In this document: positions 1 to 12,526 of the stretch, in pieces | Numbering within the stretch: the stretch's first letter is position 1 | Layout of the letters: every line of letters starts with the position of its first letter | Origin: Neospora caninum Liverpool | Taxonomy: Eukaryota > Apicomplexa > Conoidasida > Eucoccidiorida > Sarcocystidae | Length of the DNA stretch: 64,000 nt | Assembly (NCBI RefSeq): GCF_000208865.1 | Contig: NC_018395.1 | Span: 4,326,839-4,390,838 of the forward strand | Reading direction: 5' to 3' | Translations under genes and position numbers: made by a program | Notes under the pieces: model-generated | Seen by the model: the letters and a program-made list of their open reading frames with translations, nothing else | Databases searched by the model: none | What the model was told of the DNA's origin: nothing

Positions 1-178
1 GTGTGTTTAGTTTCAACTTGACGGATGTTCCTCTTGCGCTCTGTCTCAAACTGACTCTGGACCTTCCGAGGCGCCTTCTTGTATCTCTGTAGGCTTCCTT
101 TCGTGCTTGCCGTATTTGCGCCGCTGCGCACCGCGGGTGGAGAGCAACCCCACGTACTCTGGGGAGTCCCCCTTCTCC

Positions 179-1795
179 ATGGATGCTGCTACGCCTTCCT
201 CCCCTTCAGCCTCATTCTCTCCGCCTGCGTCTTCCTCTGAAGCTTCTTCCTCTCTGCGCGCGCTTCCGTCTCACCTCTTCTCTCCAGCTCGCCTCAGAGA
301 GACGCTTCAAGGCCGCCTCGAGAAGGCAGACTGGTTGGTTCGCTGCGGCCTAAAATTCGGTGTCGACTTTCTCCTCTACTCCCGAGCCTCCGACTACGCG
401 CATGCACAGTACGGCGCACAGGCGCAAACATGCAGACGGGAAAAATGAAGAAGGGAAAACGACGAAGATGCGCGCTTTCTCCTCCGCACTGACGCGAGTT
501 GCCTGCCTCTCAGGGCTCCTCCGGGACGCTCCCAGATAGGGAGAGTCAGGACAGAAATATCCGAGTTCAGGCTCTTCGCCTGTTCGAAAAAATTCATGTC
601 GAATAAGAGGTCCAACACGCAAACCTCTGTATATGCACAGAGAGGGGCGTATCTGCGCAAGTCTGAGCATCGTATATTTATATATATATATATAGTTATA
701 TATTTATTTATATATATATATATATACGTTGGGGTAATTGCTGGTCGATATCTGTGTGGATCTCGGAATGCTTCATTTGTTGTTCTTCTCTGGATGCGTC
801 TGTTTCGCAGATTTGGAGTTCTTCTCCTCCCCCTTGAACAGCCTCACGTTTCAGCCGATTGCTCAGCCTCTTCGTCCTCCGCTTTCTCCTCTGCCTCCTC
901 ACTGTCTTCCAGCTCGTCGGCAGTCGACTTGTCTTCTTTTGAGTTCCCTTCGCCAACGTGGAGAGAGATTGTAGCCGCGACTCGCCTCTGCGCGTCTGTG
1001 TCGAAGCGACTTCTTCTGGCTCTTCCCACGCTCTCTGGTGGAGCTTTCCGGCAAGCGGGTGTCTGCGCACCAGGGCAGACTCTCTCAGCGATTTTGCCGA
1101 CCAGCGAGGAGGCTTGCGCACTCGAGCGAGGCAAAAACGCCGAGAGTCTCCACCCTCATCGGGGCGTTCTCCTGACACACGAGAGAGAGACGCCGCCTTC
1201 CTCGTGGGTCCCACCTTCGTGTACTGATCCCTCCTGCTTGTCGTTATCTTCTTCTCCCCCCGGCTTCGAGGCGTCGGCCCCGTCTCTCGCTTCCTCATCG
1301 GCTGCTGCATCCGGCAGTGGAGAAGGCGCAGAGCGTCGTGCGGAACCTTCACCGCCTAACTGCGCCTTCTCTTCGTGCGTTGAGGACCGTGAATCCGCCG
1401 GCGAAAACGCCGAAACCCAACGGAGGAAGCGAGGCGCCGTTTTGGGAACGCAGGCAGGACAAGGAGCTGCCGAGACCCCCGGCGAAGCCCACAGTCGCCG
1501 GCGAGAGCGTGGAGAAGAAGAAGGTGTTGGAAGCGAAGAAGGCGCGAAGCGTGTGAGGAGTGCAGAGGGCCAAGGCCAAGAGGTGGGAGGCGGCGTTTTA
1601 GAACAAAGAGAAATCGGAGTTCGAACAGAGGCAGGAACCGAACTCGCGGCAGACGAGTTGCCCGTAAAATTCATTTTAATCGAAGTGACCAGGTGGTCGC
1701 CTCGCAAGTACCTCCAACGCCAGCGCGAGGACCGACGAAGAGAACGAGAGGAGAGAAAGGCTAGGACGATGACGAGGATACAGTCCGCTAGCTAG
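179..1795 (+). CDS. SEN2: tRNA-splicing endonuclease catalytic subunit, SEN2 type
   Basis: Two exons are inferred, 179-408 and 811-1795, about 404 residues. The exon 1 donor (CA|GTACGG) and exon 2 acceptor (GTTTCGCAG) agree in phase. The protein should cut introns from pre-tRNAs as part of the SEN complex. Seen: the endonuclease core GLKFGVDFLLYSR, then YAHAQFGVLLLP across the junction, then TWREIVAATRLCASVSKRLL. These supply the family catalytic Tyr, His and Lys. The C-terminal VKFILIEVTRW matches the end of human SEN2 (recalled, not aligned). About 200 low-complexity residues separate the last two blocks, a typical coccidian insertion. Position 179 is the first in-frame ATG. The frame stays open upstream to base 11, so an extra 5' exon is possible. 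The family call is firm; SEN2 over SEN34 rests on the C-terminal strand and the GLKFG motif. Confidence 0.85.
672..726. repeat. (TA)n tract in SEN2 intron
   Basis: About 55 bases of nearly pure TA/TTTA lie inside the only SEN2 intron (409-810). The intron is otherwise ordinary. Confidence 0.85.
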
Positions 1796-2089
1796 AAAGC
1801 GACAAACTCCTAACCATTCATTTGGGTTTAAAGTTGTCTCCACTTCAAGCGAAATCCCCCTCTTCCAGCTGCAGTTGCAAATCGCCCCTCCTCGAATCCA
1901 TAGTGTCTGGCATCCTTTCGTGGTCCCCTCGCCCTCTTTTCGCCCTCGTTTCGCCCTTTTTTGCCTTCTGTTCGCGCTCCTTTCCTCTCTCTCTCTTCGT
2001 CGTCTCTTAATCGTTTCGTCTCGTTTGGTTGAGGCAGTGCATCCGTTTCCTTTTCTTTTCTGACCAGCGTACGTCTTGGCTTTCTCACG

Positions 2090-3151
2090 ATGTCGAACTC
2101 GAAGAATTTGATTCAGCGGCGAGCCTACCGGGAGCGTACGCAGGACGCCCGCCGGAGTCACAAGTATCCTTTCCTGGAGAAGAAGCAGGACTGGAAGGTC
2201 CGTTCGCGTCGGTACAAGACCCAGCAGCGACTGATTGCGCATCTGGCCGAGAAGGCGCGCACGCGAAACGAGGAGGAGTTTTCGTTCCGCATGCTCAAGG
2301 CGAAGCAGGTCGGCGGCGGAGTCGACAAGCTGAAAGGGAAGAGCGCCGGGCAAACATTTCTCTTGACGCCGGAGCAAGCTGCGTTCTCGAAGGCAAGCGC
2401 TCAGCTCGTCTCCCGGAAAGGCCAGGAGAAGGTCCAGGAGCGGCGGAAAGGCCGCAGGAGGCGCGAGGAAGAAGCGCTCAGATACGACCAGAAACTCGTC
2501 GATCTCAAGCGCCAAACCCTGCGAAAACGAATCGAAAAAACTCTCACGCATGCCGCGGTCCTCGCTGGACAGGCTGACCCCCACAAAGGCCAGTCCGTCT
2601 CTCTGGAAGACGCAGACGACTCTGACGATGTGGAAGACGAGGAAGGTGACGACCAAAGCGGAGAAGGCGAAGGCGGAAGCGGCGAAGGTGAAGACGAAAG
2701 TGAAGAAGGTGACGAAAACGAAGGTGGAGACAATGCCGAAAGCGAAGAAGAGACTGACAAAGTCGAGAGTGACGAGGACGGAGAGACTCCCTGTCGCTGG
2801 CTGCGGCGTCAACGAGGCGGAGCGAAGCGCGACGAGGAAAGTGACTCGGGTTCCTCGGAAGGTTTCGACGGCTTCTCGGATGAAGGTTCCGACTCTGTCG
2901 GGTCTGACGAGGAGACAGGCAGTGCGCCGACTCCAGGACGGAAGACGCGGAAAGGCAACGCTAGCCTGCAGCCTCGCAACTGGTTAGAGGGCCTCGCGCA
3001 GGACACGCAACATGCGCGTCGTCTCACGAAGCTCGCCGCGAAACTCCAGCTGAAGTCTGACCTTGCAGGAAAAGGCAGAAGAAAACTCGTTCGCGAAGGC
3101 CACGCCGGTGAACCCCCTGTCTACAAATGGGCAACCGAGAGAAAGAAATGA
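2090..3151 (+). CDS. UTP11: U3 snoRNP-associated protein 11, SSU processome component
   Basis: A single-exon frame of 353 residues. UTP11 is a nucleolar protein of the small-subunit processome needed for 18S rRNA maturation. Seen: the N-terminus carries the family signature RRAYRERTQ, then FLEKKQDWKVRSRRY and EEFSFRMLKAKQVGG. The C-terminus ends YKWATERKK, as UTP11 proteins end in YKW-x-x-ERKR. Between about residues 165 and 265 lies a Glu/Asp/Ser/Gly-rich acidic block absent from yeast and human proteins, which makes this protein about 100 residues longer. The start ATG has a purine at -3 (ACGATG) and is the first methionine before the conserved N-terminus. It follows SEN2 on the same strand after about 295 bases, which must hold SEN2's 3' end and this promoter. 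No intron is needed. Confidence 0.92.
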   Translation: MSNSKNLIQRRAYRERTQDARRSHKYPFLEKKQDWKVRSRRYKTQQRLIAHLAEKARTRNEEEFSFRMLKAKQVGGGVDKLKGKSAGQTFLLTPEQAAFSKASAQLVSRKGQEKVQERRKGRRRREEEALRYDQKLVDLKRQTLRKRIEKTLTHAAVLAGQADPHKGQSVSLEDADDSDDVEDEEGDDQSGEGEGGSGEGEDESEEGDENEGGDNAESEEETDKVESDEDGETPCRWLRRQRGGAKRDEESDSGSSEGFDGFSDEGSDSVGSDEETGSAPTPGRKTRKGNASLQPRNWLEGLAQDTQHARRLTKLAAKLQLKSDLAGKGRRKLVREGHAGEPPVYKWATERKK

Positions 3152-3247
3152 ACCGTCCCGCTTGGCTACTCTCCAACTACTCTTTGCCCGCGCAAACACG
3201 TCGCTCATTGCCTTCCCAGGCCTCACGCCGAGTGGTACAACCCCATC

Positions 3248-3289
<42 letters not shown>

Positions 3290-4345
3290 TGCACGTGCAT
3301 GCGTCTATTTTTCTTTCTATGTGGAAACCTTTGTAAGGGGCGCATGTGGGAAGAACACTGATGTAGGAAGAAGTGTGTCGAGCTAGAGTTCATCTAGAAA
3401 ACCTTGTTTCGGTTTTCCAAAGTGCCGGGATATCCTGTCTCTCTTGCCGAGAGGCATGCAGTCATTGGCGCCGTCCTGGGATATCTGTTTTATGTGTGCA
3501 CATGGCTGATCACATCGGTCCGTTTTTTGCTCTACGTCGCCATTTCGACTTGCGCAAAAGACCCGACTCCTCTTACGTTTACGCCGTTTGCTTCCAGTGT
3601 CGCGAGTCGCCGCACCTGAGACCGTCATGCTCTGCTAAGTTTTTCTCGAGTCGACTGGAGTGAAAGACGTTGTTTTCCTTCTCAAACGGCTCGTGCGATG
3701 TATGCATCCCTCTCGCTTCTCAGCGACTGCGCGGTTGCCTCCGATCTGTCTCTTGTGTGGTCCTTTCTCTATTTTTTGTGGTGCGTGGTTTTCCTCTGTG
3801 TTGCGCGATACTTCTCTTCCCTCTTTTCTGGGATCTTTGTCAATTCTCGCACGCTCGCGCGCGGCGCGTTTCCCCCTTCGAACCCTTCCCAGGAGACAAA
3901 TATCTCAGACTCCGCCACGCCTGAGCGATCTTTGTTTTCCTTCGCATTCGACTTTGTCGCCGTTTTTTTGTCTCCTCGCAGAGAGGCTCGTCGCAGTGTA
4001 CAGCGAGGGAAACCCACGAATCGTCCTCCGAGGACGGGTACACTCACGCGGGTTCGCTGTATGTTGAGGCATGGTTTGTGGGAAATGCGCAGTTTGCGCC
4101 TCGGCCACGCGCGCGCAGCCGCTCGGGACATGTAGTCGCGCCGCCAAGTCTTTTGGGTTTTTTCGTTCGAAGAAGACGCCCTTTGATCTCCACACAGGCA
4201 AATGCAGCGAGCACCTCGCACGGCGAGTCCCTTTCACGTCGACGCATGCATATCGAGATACACCCGAGAGAGCTGTGTGAACACCTAGACGTTTGTATGC
4301 ACAGAGACAGGCATACGTATCTACATATATATATGTATATATGTA

Positions 4346-4382
<37 letters not shown>

Positions 4383-5092
4383 TTATGTATATATATGAAT
4401 ATATATATATATGTATATATATGGAACTGTAGATCCAGTTGTAGATTAGGGACACTGGTGTGCGACGGTAACCGCATGCACCTGCTCAAACGCGCCCATG
4501 CTAAATGGAGAGAAGAAGAGGGGACGTGGATCCCGAGACGCGTCTCGCTCTTTCAGACATGGTTCGTACACTCGGCGCGCATTCAGTCTGAGGCGCGTCG
4601 GCTCTCTCCATGTTAGCTGCCGTCCTCCCCACTCCCCTCCGATGCATCTCCACATTTCAACATACACAGACCCCTAGGGCGCTGTCCATATTTCTCTCCC
4701 TCCGTTTCGTCGTCTGAATGATTTTGAACTGTCGTTTCAGCTCTCATTCGCATCGAGGTCCTCGTCAACTGGTCGGTACGGAAGCTGGGCGGAGAAGGCG
4801 CACTGCATGCGGTTGCAATCGTCCCCAAGAACCCATGATCCCTGTCCGCCTCGTCCAAAATCTCTCACTGAGGAACCGCCTCTTCCGCGTTTGCTTTTCC
4901 TGGTCTCTGTTCCCGTTTCCTGCTCTTCCTCCCGCTCAGCGGTCGCGCCCACGCGCTCGCGTCTGTCCGCTCTTTGCGTGTCGGTCTCAGTGTTCCTTGC
5001 AACTCCTCGGAGGCTCTTCTCGAGAACTTTCCCCGACCGATCCTCCTCGGAGACTCAGCTGGCCGACGAGCCTGAGACGCCTTCCCCCTCGC
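3152..5092. other. Convergent intergenic region
   Basis: This lies between the 3' ends of UTP11 (+) and the rhodanese/PUB gene (-) and should hold both 3' UTRs. It contains (TA)n tracts at 3248-3286 and 4320-4423 and two close TGCATGC words near 3285-3301. Open frames exist on both strands, but none has recognisable domains, matching splice sites or sustained codon character. Confidence 0.6.
4320..4423. repeat. (TA)n / TATATG repeat
   Basis: About 100 bases of alternating TA with occasional G, in the convergent intergenic region. It generates spurious Tyr/Ile frames on both strands. Confidence 0.85.
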
Positions 5093-6177
5093 TTAGGTCT
5101 GCGCGTCAGTCGCGCCTGTGGACGCGGCGCGGCCTGCGGGAGACGCGACTGCATGCGGGACAGAGGAGAGGGAAGAACCCGTGTCTCGCCCGACCTCCGG
5201 CGTCTGGAGCGCGGACGAGGGAGCGAGAGAGCGAACAGAAGTCGAGAGATTTCCTGTTGAGAGAAGCGAAGAATCCTGTTCACGACCGGTCCCGCCGAAA
5301 GCCGTGTTCAAACTCGCGGGCGGAAGCAGTGCGAGAAGATCCGACAACTTATGCAGCGGCGCGTCAGAGGGAAACTCGACTGCCTCGCCAGGATGTAGAA
5401 CAAAGCCGGCTGAAACAAGCGAAAACAAAGATGGAAAACGCGTACCACATAGCGGGAAGGAAACGTACGATTTCAAAAAACCAAACAATCCCGCACGTAT
5501 ACAGACAGATATATGCATTTCGCGAAATAGATGTATTTAGCGATATACATGTATTTAGACATACATATATGCATGCTTACGTGCATGTGACGTAGATGTG
5601 CCACGGGACACGAGACCGAGGCACGAGTCGCTAGCGTATGAGAGGCGAGCAGCGATTCAGCATCCCAGGTCGCAAGCATGGAATTGGAACCATTCGAAAA
5701 CACAAACGCATCCATAATTCTTATATCTCCCTACCTGTAGCTGCCTAGATATATCTACTCATGGACACCCGCATGCTTGCGGTTGGGTCTCCCGAGCGTT
5801 TGCGTGGACAACGAAAGTGCGAGGGTGGAGACGTGCACCGTGCACGATGGCGCAGACTTTAGAAGCGGCAAAAGATCTGTCTCCTTTGTGTCTCTATTCT
5901 GTCGCTTTTGTGTGTCGTTGCCGTCTCTTCTGAGGCCTACCCAGGAGGAGAATCTTCACCAGCTCGGGGTGAGAGCCCACCGACTCGTGAAAGCGTTTGT
6001 TCGTCTGCGGAAGTCGCAAAGGATATCGCAAACAAGACGGCTGAGCGTGTCAGACAGCACATGCGGATTCCAGGGCGGCGCCCCAACACTTTCTCTCTCT
6101 GTCGTAAGCAGATCGCTGAAAAGATCTACATGCAGCCAGCTGCACACTCTCAATAACCGTGTCGCTTCTTATATATA

Positions 6178-6214
<37 letters not shown>

Positions 6215-6649
6215 GCATAGATGTATAGATGCGTATAGATTCATGGCGATAGCTATTTCCATTCTGCGTATACCAGTGTGTCTACGAGAACATGTTTAAT
6301 TCTAACACGCGGGAAACGAGAAGAGGGAACCAAGACCAACCGCGTGATTCCATCTGAGACCTCGAATCGTCTTTTTCTCAGCCCTTCCAGCTTGCAGGAG
6401 CATTGGCCGGCGCAGCGTTTGCAGTGACAAAGCTGACCAGTTTGAGCCGCCGGAATTTCTCGTCTGTGGGATGCTGAAGAATGTTTGAGAGGATTTTTCT
6501 CAAAGTCGCGATGCTGCGCTCCGCCTCTTCTGCCGACACCGTCTCACGCCAGGACGCCAACGCGCAGCTAACCTGTCGCCGCAGGAGGAAGAAAAAGGCG
6601 GATCGAAAAACACAGAGAAACGCATGCAGAGAGCCGTCGTCTCCACCCT

Positions 6650-6686
<37 letters not shown>

Positions 6687-9600
6687 GAGCGGAGATAGAT
6701 ACGATTGTAAAATTGAGTGTCTGTATATAGCAATGCATGAAAGTAGAGAGTAACACCTACGCATGATTGCTTCTGAACGATTGAGGCGTTTCTGACTTTT
6801 GCCGAGTGTATCTGCTCAGGCGAAGCAAAGAGAGAGAGAAAGAGACAGAAGAGAGAGGAGAGAGAAAGAGAGCGAAAAAGAGAGAAAGAGAGTACGGGAG
6901 AGGCAGCACGCCACAGCGTGTATTCGACTACATGGAGAAGCAGCCAAACGTGCGCGAGTCTTCCACCGATTCAGGCGTTTCTTTCACTTTCGCATTTGAG
7001 GATTTTAACGACGCGTCGAGGAAAACGCGCGTGAGAGGGAGACGCGCAAACTCCGGTTTTCAGCATGCCTGCTCTGTCTGAATTTGCCCTTCCTCTGCCT
7101 ACCGTCTCCTCGAGGGGTGCGTGAGAAGTCAGCTCTTCCTGCGGCTGCGAAAACAACGATCAGACACAGCCGGAAAGCACAATAGAAAAAACGTGCGACT
7201 GTGACGCGGCTGCCGAAGGCGGAACGAACCCGCGTCAGACTGCCACGACGTACGGAGGGAATGCGAATCCCCATCCCATGCAGGGGCGGTCGTACGCACA
7301 CACTGACGACGATGCATACTTTCAAAAATCACACAGAGTCACAGATACACGCAGGCGTCCAAACGCATTCAAACATAGAAACGCACACAAACATATATAT
7401 CTATATCTCTATATATGTATGTGTAACTCAGTGTATCTAACTCTAGGGTATCTTCTTTCGTGTTATTCGGAAACCCTATCGGCCGGCGCAGCAGTTCTGT
7501 CTAGCGCAGCACACACGGAATGGGACGACGCGCTGTTTTTCCGTGTGTTGCCACGTCGTCTGACCTCTCGCGTTTCTTTTCTCCTCTTGCCTGTGCACGT
7601 ACGGAAATCCCTCCTTAAATTGAGGCCTTTTCGTCGAATCATGTTTCCAAATGCAGATCTGCCTAAGTATATAGGTGTATTTATAAGTGACGCTTTGCGT
7701 GCACGCTTCGGGGCTGACCGCCAGCCTAGCCGATATGTCAAAGCTTCGCGGAAAACGCGAGGCGGCATGCGACGAGGAAGGCGACACGGACGCGCGCTCC
7801 TTCCCTCACCTGTTCTCGAAGCACAGGCAACGGGCTAACGGGCGACGCGTCGGTGTACAGAGATCCTAGGGTGTGCTGCGAGAAGGACGAGCAAACAAGG
7901 AGAAAATGCTCCCTCATGCAAAAATGTAAAAGTGTGTCTGCACACATTTAATCCATATATATTTATATATATGACCGCCCCTTGCGAAGCGACAGGGGGG
8001 ACGCCACGCACCGGACTGGAGAAGGCCTCATCTTGTGTGCGTGTTGTTTGCTAACGTAGGAAAAGGATCTGCGCCTCTTCCCAGTCGTAGGCGGATGTGC
8101 AACTGCGCGTTCAAAACGCGTTCCCGTATGTACACGAATCACAAAACCGCGCGTTAGTTCTCTCGAGTGGGTTGGCGGGCTGTGCTTCCCTCGCGCTGCA
8201 GCACACATCCGCCTGAGGCATTCTTCCTCATTTTCTCGCCTTTCTCATGCCACCTTTTACAGATTTCAGCTCCCATTTCACACTGCCTTGTACGCCCGTT
8301 CTTCGGCATGATGAGCAATCTCCGCGTGCATATTCTGACAGGTGAAAGCGCGCGTGTGTTGCGTCATTGTGGCTTACCAGAGACGCCGCTGGGCGTACCG
8401 GCGGATGCGGCGAAGGCGCCTCGGGTGTGGTCTGATTCGCGGGTCCGTTTCCGAAGGATTGCGTGGGAGTGGGCGCTTCTTTCGCTTCGTGTTTCTCTTG
8501 TTCCGTCTCCCGCTCTTTCGTCTCTGGAGTCCCTTCGTCTCCTGGAGCGTCACCCTTCCTGGAAGGCCCGAACGGGAGGACATGGAAAGCAAAGTTCTTC
8601 GCCTTCCTCGCTGAGGCGGCTGCTGCAGGCTGCGAGGCAGAAGATGCCCCTGAAGAGGGAACTTTGGCGAGAGTCTCCGCGTGGCGATGCAGCTCGGAAA
8701 CGAGCGCCGGATTCATCTGCGCGCGCACGGACGAGACAGAGACACTCTCCAGGATGCATGCACGCGGGGAAAATAAACACAGCGCAAGAGCGTCTGAGAG
8801 GGACCGCCTTCAACAGAGCTGCGGTGTCGTCGGCTGCCGTTAGAGTCCAGAGAGGACGACGGGGAGAACGAACCGCGAGAGGGACTTTTTTAAACCAGAG
8901 GAGAGAGAAATGCAGCTCTTGGCAGCGAAATTGCCGATGACCATAATGACAGGCAGATCGCGGGAGGACACATCCGATACTTAGGGAGCGATGCGCGAGA
9001 CGATGGACAGACACGAACCGAAATCGGACGAGCAATATCTCTACCGACATAGATATCTATATCGATACAAATGGATACGTCTGTTGGCGGCCATTGCTGG
9101 ACAGCCCCGTCAGAAAGAAGAAGGGAAAAAGAGAGACGCGGAACCCTTCACGGAACGAGGAAATGGTGCATGCGTGAAAAAGCGATTAGGCGGAAAGACT
9201 TGCCTCTGCCAGCGGAAAGCGCAGTCGAATGTGGTTCAGAGTCTGAATGACGCCATGCCCCTCGTCGATGAGGAACCAGGCGACGATTCCAGGAGCGACG
9301 GTGTTCTCTCCCCTGTAGTCGTACACCTGAACGAAAACCCACAAATCAAGGTTTTTACCTCAACGGGGTACGTTCCACGCGTTGCGCGCCGAGCGCAGCG
9401 CCTCACGAAAGTATTACACACTCTCCCAACATACTTCTGCGTATGCACGTCTCTGTGGATACGTACAAATGCATGACGCAGTCCTACGACATTTTTGGAA
9501 CGACTCTCGAGGCCGGGGTAGCCGCCTTACCAGAACGGCGACGTTGCTTTCTTTCGCGTGCCTGAGGAGGGCGGCAGCATCCTCAAACGGGAAAGAGGCG

Positions 9601-12491
9601 ACGTCTGTGAAAGGCATGTTGTGCACTTCGAATCCGCCGAGGAGTTTGGGAGATGCAGAGAGGAGACGGCGAACGCGCGACGGCGAGGACGCCGGCGCAG
9701 CTTGGGGGATAGGAGCGACAGGCAGAGGGCAGGCCGTTGGCGTCAGGTTGATCACCATTTTGATGCCAAAGTGTCTGAGGATTTCCTCGTTTTCATGGAT
9801 TAATGAGGGCGTGCATGCAACGAACACCGAGAACGCCGCCGCAGTCTCCACGGTTTTTGTGCGCCCCAGCACGCGCCGCGTGCTCGGGAGGCGCTTGACA
9901 CTGCCCCGGGCTGCGATGTCTTGGAACTGAAAAGAAAAGCGACAAGAGAAAAACTTTGAATACAGGGTTACGCGGCCAGAGGAGGCGAGCTGCGCATCCG
10001 ACCCAGGGAATCCTAAGAGAAGGAGACTGGGGAAGGCGCGCAGAAAGGCGAGTGCACGGGATCGCGGTGAGAGCGAGGAGACGCGAGCACGTCGCGGAAG
10101 AGAGTCAAGGAACCGGGGAAAGAAAACGTTGAGACGCAGCTGCCGCGGAGAGACAGTCACAGCGGGAGAGGAGGGAAGAATTTGCGAAGCTCGGAAGAGC
10201 GCACATTTCGCATCGACGTACCTCCTGGAGGTTCGAGGCCGTCCGGCGACAGGCCGAAGCAGCGCCAGCATGTTGCGAGAGAGGCGACGGACTCGGGACA
10301 GATTGAAAAGGAGGAATCAACTCGACAGGACCAGGGAGAAGAAGGTCGGAGGTGATCAGCAGCGGGCTGTAGCGACTGCCGAGCGAGGAAATGCCGCCTG
10401 CAAACGGCCAGACAAAGAGAAAGAGAAGACGGTGAAGCAAGGCCTGTCACGTTCTGTGAATGCATTTGTGGGACGCGGCAAGACGAAAAGAGCAAATAAT
10501 TCTGGAGATGGAAAGCGGGAAAAGGAATAGAGTGAAGGACAGGTGGAGAAGCTCTGACGAAAAGGAAACGGAGAGACGGAACGAGAGATGCATTACCGGC
10601 CAGAACAATAGCGGCTTTGAAGCGTGCGCCGCTGTCGAGGAGAGAGTTGAGGAACATCAGAAGGAGAGCGTCGTCGTCTCCTTCGCCGTACATGATCACC
10701 TGAACCAGGAAGAAGGCATCAGACATGAGATCCAGTACAGCCGAAGGAGAGAAAAAGCGATAGCAGGTGCGGACGGCGACACAGCCACGGTCACGCAGAG
10801 ACGAACGACAAGAATCTGAAACAGGATGCGACGGAGAAAAAGAGCAGGACGAGGTTCCCGGTCAGCCTCATGCAGATAGCGCATGCGCCTAAAAAAAGCA
10901 GAACCTCGCGCTCGTAGGTTTGCCTGTTATGGCCTGGTGGTTAGGACGCAAACCCACGATCCCTCATCTCCGTCTGTCTCAGCCCATATGTATGCCAGTG
11001 CTCCTGCATACAAATATATTCACGTGTACATGCACGGGCAACAAAATAGGTCTAGAACAACCTATCTGTCTCTCTCTGTGTACACGTTTCATAAATGTAT
11101 TTATCTATCTACATCTATCCATATTTCCATGTCACGTAGCACCTATCCTTATCTGTATCTACCTGTAAATGCTCATAAAAAGGCATCTACATGTGCCTTT
11201 ATACATCCAGCAAAATCTGTATGGTTTTGCACGCGTGTGGATGTATCTCTATGAAGGTGTAACTACTGATGTGGATTTCCACAACCCCGAGAACTCGAAT
11301 CGTCCGCCATTGGCTGCATGCTTTTGAGTATCGTTGACTTGGGCCCGACCGTTCGGAATTTGCAAACGGTTCTGAGCCAGGCTTTGAGGGCGACAAGTCT
11401 CCTAGGCTCGTCCCCCTCGGGAGTCGCCTCGGCGGCGCGAGGCTCTGTCTCTTCTTCCGCCTTCTGCTCGTCTTCCTCGTCAGTCTGCTGAGGGAACTGC
11501 GACGCGGGAACGAGAGTTCCCGGCCCCTCCTGGAGCGTCGCTGAACGCGCGGAGCGGGCTCTCTTCATCGCTGCAGCCGCCACAGTCGCCCGATCTGGGA
11601 AAGACAGTCGGCGGAGAGCGAAGAACACAAGAGGATCAAGAGAGTCGATGAGAGAACACTCGAATTAAGACGCCCGCACACGGAGACGCGAAAAGAACGG
11701 GGCAGAGGGGCACAGCGACGAGTCCGGCGGTTGTTGAAGAGAGTGAAGTGACGAGCAACGCCCTCACAATTGACAGGAAGAAACATTACCTGGCTTCAGC
11801 GTCTCGGCCTCAAGCTTGTGGCCTTCTTCGATCGTCTCCTCGGGGGTTGCAGCGCTCTTCTCTCCTCCCATCTGCATGCACCGCATGGGAAATACAAGGA
11901 CAGGCGTCGACACCTTAAATGACAAGTTCTCCGCCCGCCTAAACAGCCACGCCCCTTCCAAGGGCGGCACGTCACATTCTCAACTGCACGTGAGCGTTGC
12001 GATCTTTTGCCTCTCTGGTGAGACTCCTTCCTCGGGCGGGGGAACCGAGGGGCGGCTGACGAGGATTGTAACTTTCTCTGCTCTCCCGCACCTCGGTTTG
12101 GGCGTCTCCGCCGCTTCTCGCCTCGTTCGCTTCCTCTGCCTTTCGTGCTTCTTCGCGATCCAGCTGACCCGAAGTCATCCCCACGACAACCAGCGACGGC
12201 GCAGTCGACTCCGAGGCGCCTCCCTCCGGAGTGAAAACCAGCGGAGACGGCGGCGTCTTGTCTCCGGCGCCTTTCCCCGCCTGGCGCTTCTCCGCTGCCG
12301 CGCCGTTCGCCGAGCTCGTGAGTGTCTGGGTCCGCGAGAGAAACGCCGGAAAAACAAACCGCGGACTACGCGCTGCGGGATTTGCCGCTGCCGACTTGGA
12401 CGCCGGAGGCGACAAACCTACAGAAAAACCAAACCCGAAATGCCAACAAAATGGCATCAAAACCCTACGTATTGGTGGAGGTGGATGCCAG

Positions 12492-12526
<35 letters not shown>

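Noticed and set aside
107..448. Longer SEN2 start at 107
   Set aside because: Position 107 is TTG, not ATG. The first in-frame ATG is 179; an upstream exon remains possible but is not shown.
1676..2812. Long minus-strand frame antisense to UTP11
   Set aside because: It is the mirror of conserved UTP11 and has no domain of its own.
4807..5595. 262-codon plus-strand frame overlapping the end of the PUB gene
   Set aside because: It is antisense to the PUB C-terminal exon, whose splice site, phase and domain match are clear.
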